37,556 bases of DNA from Deltaproteobacteria bacterium (lineage in GTDB: Bacteria; Bdellovibrionota; Bdellovibrionia; Bdellovibrionales; Bdellovibrionaceae). Positions 32,097 through 37,556 of the stretch are shown piece by piece; the first letter of the stretch is position 1; the number at the start of each line of letters is the position of its first letter. The translations under genes were made by a program, and so were the position numbers. Location: NCBI GenBank assembly GCA_013286585.1, contig JABDFK010000017.1, positions 1 through 37,556 of the forward strand, read 5' to 3'. The notes below the pieces were generated by a model, which was given only the letters and a program-made list of their open reading frames with translations, was not told where the DNA came from and made no database searches.

Positions 32097-34199
32097 TTAG
32101 TGTTCTGTGGTCAGAACAGCTTTGCGAGACAGTTTGATACGGCCAGAGCGATCGATGTCCAAAACCTTGACGTCGATCTCTTGCCCCTCTTTCAGAACAT
32201 CAGTGACCGCACGCAATCGTTCGTTAGAAATCTCAGAGATATGCAGCAAACCTTGCGCATTCGGAAGAATTTCAACAAAAGCGCCATATTCAGCGATTTT
32301 CACGACTTTGCCACGATAGGTTTTTCCCACTTCGGCTTCAGCCACGATGTCACCGATCATGCGGATGGCTTTTTTCGTCGCCTCAGGATCGCTAGAGGCA
32401 ATGCGAATTGTTCCGTCGTCTTCGATCTCGATTTTAGTTCCAGTGGCCGCCGTCAGCTCACGAATGACCTTACCGCCAGCACCGATAACTTCGCGGATTT
32501 TGTCTGGATGAATTTTGATGGTCTCAATTCGTGGAGCGTATTCAGAAACCTCACCACGAGGAGCACGCATCACTTTTTCCATCTCGGCCAAAATGTGCAG
32601 ACGTCCCGCGTGAGCTTGGTTCAACGCCGTTTCCATAATCTGGAAATTCACGCTGTCAATTTTGATGTCCATCTGCAGAGCCGTGATGCCGTTGGCAGTT
32701 CCTGCCACTTTGAAATCCATGTCACCCAAGTGATCTTCGTCACCCAAGATATCCGAAAGAACAGCAACACGGTCGCCCTCTTTGATCAGACCCATAGCGA
32801 TTCCCGCCACGTTGCCTTTCACTGGAACACCAGCATCCAACATCGCCAGCAAACCTGAACAAACAGATCCCATTGAAGATGATCCATTGCTTTCAAGTAC
32901 GTCGGCAACTATACGAATTGTATATGGAAATTTATCGCGATCAGGAATGATGGCTTTCAGGGCGCGCTCTGCCAAATTTCCGTGACCGATCTCACGACGA
33001 CCTTGTCCGCCCATGCGACCCACTTCGCCAACACTGAATGGTGGAAAGTTGTAGTGAAGCAAAAAAGACTTAGTGATCATGCCCATGAGGTTGTCGACCA
33101 TTTGCTCATCATCGCCAGTTCCCAAAGTCGCAGTTCCCAAAACCTGGGTCTCTCCTCGTGTGAACAGGCCCGATCCGTGCGCGCGAGGCAACATGCCCAC
33201 TTCGCAAGAGATCTGACGAACGGTTTTCATATCACGGCCATCGATGCGCACAGCTTTATCTAAAATCATGCTGCGAGCAGCTTTGTATTTGATGTCCTCA
33301 ACGATGTTGTTCAAATCTTTCGCGCGCTGAGCTTTCAATTTGTCATCGGAAATAACAGCCACCAATGCTTCGCTGGCTTCTTTTTTAGCTTTGTCAGCCG
33401 CCGCGTATCGCTCCATTTTTTCGCGAATGTTCAAAGCCGCTTCAACTTTGCCTTTGATCAAGTTTTCCACTTGCGAACGGAAACCAGCATCAATTTGCGG
33501 AGGAGTGAACTCACGTTTAGACTTCGATCCAGTTTTTTCGCGCAATTCATCTTGAGCATTAAATAACGGAGTTAAAGATTGATGTCCAAATTTCAAAGCG
33601 GCCAAAGAATCTGCTTCAGTCACAAATTTGGTTTCACCTTCCACCATCAAAAGGCCATTGCGAGTTCCGGCAACGATGATGTCCATGTCCGTTTTTTCCA
33701 ACTGCTGCGGATTCGGGTTTGCGATCAATTGCCCATCCACTCGCGCGATGCGCACGGCTGCTGTCGGACCTGCAAATGGAATATCAGAGATATGCAAAGC
33801 CGCCGAAGCACCGATGCTGGCTAAGATTTCAATCGGAAAAGATCCGTCAGCACTCAAAGTGGTAGCGACCACTTGAGTTTCATAGCGATAGCCTTCAGGA
33901 AAAAGGGGGCGAATTGGACGATCAATCAAACGCGCATTCAAAGTAGCTTCCGTGGTGGGCTTACCTTCGCGCTTAAAATATCCACCGGGAATTTTTCCTG
34001 TGGCGTAAAATTTTTCTTGATACTCCACCGTGAGCGGAAAGAAATCGAGTGGAGATTCTTTGCGTGAACTGACGGCAGTGACTAGTACGATGTTGTTTCC
34101 GCTGGATACGACGACAGATCCATCGGCCTGCTTGGCCATGCGACCTGTTTCAATGGTAACTTGTTTTCCACCAACTGAGGTTGTGACTGTGGTTTTCAT
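32097..34199 (-). CDS. pnp: Polynucleotide phosphorylase
   Basis: 700 residues. A phosphorolytic 3'-5' exoribonuclease of the RNA degradosome, trimeric. The two RNase PH-like domains are seen; the second carries SNGSSSMGSVCSGLLAMLD and GDEDHLGDMDFKVAGT with its metal-binding Asp residues. Then the KH domain (IREVIGAGGKVIREL) and the S1 domain (GKTYRGKVVKIAEYGAFVEILPNAQGLLHISEIS) to the C-terminus. Length is normal. It follows rpsO by 100 bases; a perfect hairpin sits just before its start, as in the RNase III autoregulated rpsO-pnp leader of E. coli. AGGAG lies within eight bases of the ATG. Confidence 0.98.
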   Translation of the reverse strand: MKTTVTTSVGGKQVTIETGRMAKQADGSVVVSSGNNIVLVTAVSSRKESPLDFFPLTVEYQEKFYATGKIPGGYFKREGKPTTEATLNARLIDRPIRPLFPEGYRYETQVVATTLSADGSFPIEILASIGASAALHISDIPFAGPTAAVRIARVDGQLIANPNPQQLEKTDMDIIVAGTRNGLLMVEGETKFVTEADSLAALKFGHQSLTPLFNAQDELREKTGSKSKREFTPPQIDAGFRSQVENLIKGKVEAALNIREKMERYAAADKAKKEASEALVAVISDDKLKAQRAKDLNNIVEDIKYKAARSMILDKAVRIDGRDMKTVRQISCEVGMLPRAHGSGLFTRGETQVLGTATLGTGDDEQMVDNLMGMITKSFLLHYNFPPFSVGEVGRMGGQGRREIGHGNLAERALKAIIPDRDKFPYTIRIVADVLESNGSSSMGSVCSGLLAMLDAGVPVKGNVAGIAMGLIKEGDRVAVLSDILGDEDHLGDMDFKVAGTANGITALQMDIKIDSVNFQIMETALNQAHAGRLHILAEMEKVMRAPRGEVSEYAPRIETIKIHPDKIREVIGAGGKVIRELTAATGTKIEIEDDGTIRIASSDPEATKKAIRMIGDIVAEAEVGKTYRGKVVKIAEYGAFVEILPNAQGLLHISEISNERLRAVTDVLKEGQEIDVKVLDIDRSGRIKLSRKAVLTTEH

Positions 34200-34214
34200 G
34201 ATTCTCCTGAAGTG

Positions 34215-34235
34215 GCTGTCTCTCTCGGAGACAGC
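34215..34235 (-). promoter_or_regulatory. Hairpin in the rpsO-pnp spacer, candidate RNase III site
   Basis: GCTGTCTC (34215-34222) and GAGACAGC (34228-34235) make a perfect 8-bp stem with a 5-base loop, 16 bases before the pnp start. A second stem with wobble pairs (CGGGTTC / GGGCCCG on the minus strand, loop ATGAT) lies at about 34257-34276. Neither has a T run, so they are not ordinary terminators. In E. coli the equivalent hairpin is cut by RNase III and PNPase represses itself there; the same here is inference. Confidence 0.5.
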
Positions 34236-34299
34236 GGTAGTGTTGTAAGATGCTTCAACGGGCCCATCATGAACCCGCCGAATTTAAAGCCAGATGAAA

Positions 34300-34569
34300 T
34301 TACTTACGGATATCGAGTTCTTTGATCAAAGACTCATACTTAGGTTTGTCGGACGCAATCAAGTAGTCCAACAATTTGCGACGACGGTTCACCGCAGTGA
34401 CTAGACCGCGAACTCCGTGTTTGTCTTTTTTGTGAGCTGTGAAGTGAGCAGACATCTCGTTGATTCTTGCAGTCAGCAAAGCCACTTGAACTTCTGGGCT
34501 ACCAGTGTCCAAATCCGTGCGCTGGAATTTTTTAAGAATGTCGGCTGTTTGTTGTTTCGTGACGGCCAT
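34300..34569 (-). CDS. rpsO: 30S ribosomal protein S15
   Basis: 89 residues, the usual size. It binds 16S rRNA in the central domain early in 30S assembly. [39 protein letters not shown] and [11 protein letters not shown] are strongly conserved S15 segments. The frame is open 20 codons further upstream, but ATG at 34569 has AGGAG at the right distance and gives the correct N-terminus. It is transcribed from its own likely promoter after truB and with pnp. Confidence 0.98.
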   Translation of the reverse strand: MAVTKQQTADILKKFQRTDLDTGSPEVQVALLTARINEMSAHFTAHKKDKHGVRGLVTAVNRRRKLLDYLIASDKPKYESLIKELDIRK

Positions 34570-34691
34570 TATCGTCTCCTGTTTCTTCCAAATTTTACCT
34601 TGGATTTTTTCGTCTTTTGAGTTCATCAAAAGCCTGATTTTATTAATGGAATTAGGCCCTGTATGGACGTCATGGCTGTCGCCCTCAGAGG

Positions 34692-34720
34692 GATATAATT
34701 CCGCTTCTATTCAGCGCCAA
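34692..34720 (-). promoter_or_regulatory. Candidate promoter for rpsO-pnp
   Basis: On the minus strand TTGGCG (34720-34715), 17 bases, TATATC (34697-34692), about 123 bases before the rpsO start. A TTGACG just after the truB stop (34750-34745) has no good -10 partner. The long leader would leave room for regulation by S15. Read by eye. Confidence 0.4.
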
Positions 34721-34752
34721 CTTTTACCCTCTAATTGCAAAGAGCGTCAATG

Positions 34753-35670
34753 CTAATATTTGAACACTCGGCGGAGGACAAAACCCTTGCCCGCCTCCAA
34801 ACCCACCAGACCCATGAGCTTGCCGCTAGTCCTAGAGACGATTTTTACGCCATCATCGGAGGAGGGTTTAAATATCGAAATTAACTGGGATTTTAGACTA
34901 TGAGAAATCTGCCCATTAGAGAATAGCGTTTCATCCAAGCCAGAAACGCGAATTTGACGGTAATGCGGAAGGGCCTCGTTCATCGGAATCAAGATCTGAT
35001 CCACCTTCCCCTGCCCCAAATGGGCCGCAATCTCCTCTGCAGAGTGGGCTTGGTCCAGAGAGTACGGAGCTGACGCCGTTCGCACAAGAGCACTCATAGC
35101 GGCGCCACAGCCTAATTTGCTCCCGAATTCATGAATCCACGCGCGAACGTAACTGCCTTTGCTGCAGCCCATATCGAACTCGATCCAGTCCGGACCTTGT
35201 TGAAAATTTTTAAAACCATAGAAGTGCATCATGCGAACAGGCGCTTCCACGGCCTCGCCTCGACGAGCGGACTCGTGCATGCGCACGCCGTCGATCTTCA
35301 CCGCGGAGTACTTGGGCACTGGCAGGTGCAGCTCTCCTTGCAGAGTGGTTGCGGCTGCGTGAACTTTTTCCAAAGAGATGTCGACCGACTCTTGCTTCAG
35401 AATGGCACCAGTGGTGTCCAGTGTGTCGGTGATCAAACCGAGCTGAGCTCTCAGCCGGTAGGCCTTGTCTTGTTCTAAAATATAATTGGAAAGTTTGGTG
35501 GCCTCACCAACCAGGAGCACCATCAGGCCAGAAGCCATCGGATCTAGGGTGCCACAATGACCGACCGATTTCGTCTGAAATATTTTGCGAACCTGGTCGA
35601 CCAAATCGTGACTGGTCATTCCAGGCTCCTTTTGTACTAGCAAAAGTCCGTGGTGCACTTCATTCGTCAT
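34753..35670 (-). CDS. truB: tRNA pseudouridine-55 synthase TruB
   Basis: About 305 residues. It makes pseudouridine at position 55 of the T loop. The catalytic motif GHCGTLDPMASG contains the nucleophilic Asp; other landmarks are HHGLLLVQKEPGMTSHDLV at the start, KAYRLRAQLGLITDTLDTTG, and the later GSYVRAWIHEFGSKLGCGA. The C-terminal part (KIVSRTSGKLMGLVGL) is PUA-like. Start codons at 35682 (TTG), 35679 (ATG) and 35670 (ATG) are all possible; the last is closest to the conserved N-terminus, and overlaps the rbfA end by 11 bases. All choices imply coupling to rbfA. Confidence 0.95.
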   Translation of the reverse strand: MTNEVHHGLLLVQKEPGMTSHDLVDQVRKIFQTKSVGHCGTLDPMASGLMVLLVGEATKLSNYILEQDKAYRLRAQLGLITDTLDTTGAILKQESVDISLEKVHAAATTLQGELHLPVPKYSAVKIDGVRMHESARRGEAVEAPVRMMHFYGFKNFQQGPDWIEFDMGCSKGSYVRAWIHEFGSKLGCGAAMSALVRTASAPYSLDQAHSAEEIAAHLGQGKVDQILIPMNEALPHYRQIRVSGLDETLFSNGQISHSLKSQLISIFKPSSDDGVKIVSRTSGKLMGLVGLEAGKGFVLRRVFKY

Positions 35671-36061
35671 TGGACTCATCAATGGGATCTTCGCTGCCCA
35701 TTTTATTTTCTAACTTCAAATCGCGGATGATGGATTCCAAACGCAAAACTTTTTCGGTGACCTCATCTTGCATGAAAGTCAGTTTCGGGCAGTACCGCAT
35801 GCGCAAGTGATCGCTGATGTAGCGCTGAATCTCTGGTGCGCGATCCTGCAAAATCTTGATCACCGTTTCAAACTTGCCTTCGAAATTAAGAATGCTGACA
35901 AAAACTTTAGCCACACGCAGATCCGCGGGCATTTTCACTCGAGAAACTGTGATGATCCCAGGCAATTCTTCACGCATTTGAGCAATAATGTATTGAGCCA
36001 CTATCCTCAACACTTCCTGCTCTACGCGGGCCACTCGCCGTCCATCACCCATGTTTTTCAT
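35660..36061 (-). CDS. rbfA: Ribosome-binding factor A
   Basis: 133 residues. RbfA binds the 30S subunit during 16S 5'-end maturation and cold adaptation. Family marks: DGRRVARVEQEVLRIVAQYI, ITVSRVKMPADLRVAKVFVSIL, and PEIQRYISDHLRMRYCPKLTFMQDE. The acidic C-terminal tail (EDPIDESNDE) is unstructured. It begins four bases after infB and overlaps truB, in the standard infB-rbfA-truB order. Confidence 0.96.
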   Translation of the reverse strand: MKNMGDGRRVARVEQEVLRIVAQYIIAQMREELPGIITVSRVKMPADLRVAKVFVSILNFEGKFETVIKILQDRAPEIQRYISDHLRMRYCPKLTFMQDEVTEKVLRLESIIRDLKLENKMGSEDPIDESNDE

Positions 36062-36065
36062 TCGA

Positions 36066-37556
36066 CTATGCCCCCGTTGCAGGAGACGAATCTAGCTCGC
36101 GTGCGATCTCTTCTTTGGAAAAAGCTTCGATAATATCACCGACTTTGACGTCGTTATAATTTTCGATGCCGATACCACATTCAAAACCAGCGGCCACTTC
36201 CCGCGCATCATCTTTGAAGCGCTTCAGGGAAATAATTTTGCCTTCATAAACGATTTTTCCATCGCGAAGAAGTCTTGCTGTGTTTGAACGAATGATTTTT
36301 CCGTCAGCGACCATGCAACCTGCAATGGTCCCAATTTTAGGCACATTGAAGATATTGCGAACTTCCGCCCGACCAGAAACCTTCTCTACCACCGTCGGAG
36401 CTAGTAAACCCGCCATGGCTTTTTTCATCTCATCAATCAGCTCGTACACGATCGAATACGTTCGCACATCCACACCGTAGCGTTTGGCTGCAGTTTGTGC
36501 GCCAGAATCCGGTCGGACGTTGAAACCGATGATGATTCCCTTCGAAGTTGAGGCCAGCATCACGTCAGTTTCGGTGATTCCACCGATCTGTGCATGGATG
36601 ACTCGCACTTTTACTTCCGCAGTGGAGAGTTTCTGGAACATGCCCTGAATGGCTTCCATAGACCCCGCCACGTCCGCTTTCAAAATAATGGAAAGTTCTT
36701 TGACGTCACCGGCTTTGGCCTTGGCAAAAATATCTTCCAGAGTCATTTTCTTGTTCGAATTTTTTGCGGCGTCGATGGCGTCTTTTCGAATTCCCGCCAC
36801 ATCTTGGGCCACGCCCTCATCACGAACCACGTCAAACTTATCCCCGGCCTGAGGAACTCCATCCAGACCCAGAACTTCCACTGGCATGCCTGGTCCCGCA
36901 GATTGCACCCGTTCGCCACGGTCATTCATCAGAGAGCGAACTCGTCCCGGAATGGCTCCCGCAACCATGTATTGTCCGACTTCAATAGATCCGTTTTGAA
37001 CCAAGATTGTAGCCACGCTGCCACGGCCTTTTTCCAAACGGGATTCAATCACCGTTCCAGTTCCTGCGCGCAGTGGATTGGTTTTTAGTTCCATCACTTC
37101 GGCCTGAACTTTGATCTGTTCTAGTAATTCTTTGATGCCGGTTTTTTTGGTCGCTGAAACTTCAGCGAACATAGTGGTACCGCCCCACTCTTCCGGAACC
37201 ACTTCAAACTCGGTGAGCTGTTGTTTGATCCGCTGAACGTCCGCTCCCGGTTTGTCGATTTTATTCACCACCACGATCATCGGCACATTGGCTGCCTTGG
37301 CGTGGTTGATGGCCTCCGCCGTCTGCGGCATGACACCATCATCAGCAGCCACGACAATGACCGCAATGTCTGTGACATTGGCACCGCGAGCACGCATGGA
37401 AGTGAAAGCCTCATGGCCCGGAGTATCTAAAAATGTAATTTTATATCCGTCATCAAGAGTCACTTGATAGGCACCGATGTGCTGAGTGATTCCGCCGGCC
37501 TCTCCCGCGGCCACATTGGCCTTGCGGATGGCATCGAGCAAAGATGTTTTACCATG
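36066..37556 (-). CDS. infB: Translation initiation factor IF-2, C-terminal part
   Basis: The frame runs off the right edge, so the N-terminal region is missing; 496 residues are present. The very first codons are the end of the P-loop ([11 protein letters not shown]), then [10 protein letters not shown] (G2), [16 protein letters not shown] (G3), NKID (G4) and SATKKTG, so the G domain is nearly whole. The following domains contain [12 protein letters not shown] and the C-terminal beta-barrel [20 protein letters not shown]-2 brings initiator tRNA to the 30S subunit and promotes 50S joining. An apparent start at the TTG at 37541 is internal to the GTPase motif and is not a real start. Confidence 0.97.
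   Translation of the reverse strand, partial: HGKTSLLDAIRKANVAAGEAGGITQHIGAYQVTLDDGYKITFLDTPGHEAFTSMRARGANVTDIAVIVVAADDGVMPQTAEAINHAKAANVPMIVVVNKIDKPGADVQRIKQQLTEFEVVPEEWGGTTMFAEVSATKKTGIKELLEQIKVQAEVMELKTNPLRAGTGTVIESRLEKGRGSVATILVQNGSIEVGQYMVAGAIPGRVRSLMNDRGERVQSAGPGMPVEVLGLDGVPQAGDKFDVVRDEGVAQDVAGIRKDAIDAAKNSNKKMTLEDIFAKAKAGDVKELSIILKADVAGSMEAIQGMFQKLSTAEVKVRVIHAQIGGITETDVMLASTSKGIIIGFNVRPDSGAQTAAKRYGVDVRTYSIVYELIDEMKKAMAGLLAPTVVEKVSGRAEVRNIFNVPKIGTIAGCMVADGKIIRSNTARLLRDGKIVYEGKIISLKRFKDDAREVAAGFECGIGIENYNDVKVGDIIEAFSKEEIARELDSSPATGA

Noticed and set aside
37527..37556. TTG at 37541 as the start of infB
   Set aside because: It lies within the GTPase P-loop (HGKTSLL). The frame continues through the window edge, so the gene is partial.

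Overview
The window reads as chromosomal DNA of a Bdellovibrio-like bacterium (Bdellovibrionota). This rests on gene order and protein type, not on a search. The supporting blocks are infB-rbfA-truB-rpsO-pnp-M16 peptidase-dut, yicC-gmk-rpoZ-rel and mutL-miaA. Around them sit many Gram-negative envelope proteins: lipoproteins, outer-membrane barrels, and a very large secreted metalloprotease with an 11-residue zinc motif. Base composition is near half GC in the housekeeping genes I sampled. No tRNA, rRNA, CRISPR array or transposase gene was seen.

Layout, left to right. A thiolase gene cut by the window edge (-) diverges from malic enzyme maeB (+), which is followed by hflX (+). A bidirectional terminator separates hflX from an unknown secreted protein (-). 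Next comes a 143-base hairpin element, then a translationally coupled pair on the minus strand (outer-membrane protein plus 1120-residue lipoprotein metalloprotease). A regulatory/membrane stretch on the minus strand follows: hotdog thioesterase, small LuxR-type regulator, cyclic-nucleotide-binding protein, two-helix potassium channel and RDD membrane protein. A plus-strand lipoprotein with 14 RCC1-like repeats meets the rel operon tail to tail. A POT peptide transporter (+) follows, then a second copy of the hairpin element. Beyond it is a minus-strand run: a small membrane protein, a polyprenol-phosphate glycosyltransferase, an SH3/barrel protein, mutL, miaA and a P-loop kinase. A short plus-strand envelope cluster comes next and ends with a secreted protein resembling a PARP-type ADP-ribosyltransferase. 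The right end is the translation/RNA-decay block on the minus strand.

How the genes work together. The right block joins translation initiation (IF2), 30S maturation (RbfA), tRNA pseudouridylation (TruB), S15 and RNA decay (PNPase). The yicC-gmk-rpoZ-rel operon groups RNA turnover, GMP kinase, RNA polymerase omega and (p)ppGpp metabolism. maeB gives pyruvate and NADPH, and the POT permease and large secreted protease suit a peptide-consuming life.

The strongest unusual signal is a pair of related hairpin elements at 5556-5698 and 21925-22068. Each has a perfect 28- or 30-bp outer stem whose sequence is private to that copy, enclosing a nearly identical core of about 80 bases. The core shows a compensatory base-pair change between copies. 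Both copies lie just after a stop codon, in the same orientation to the upstream gene. Other points worth following are the PARP-like secreted protein, a divergent pair of apparently leaderless promoters around 27328-27400, and the 14-repeat lipoprotein.
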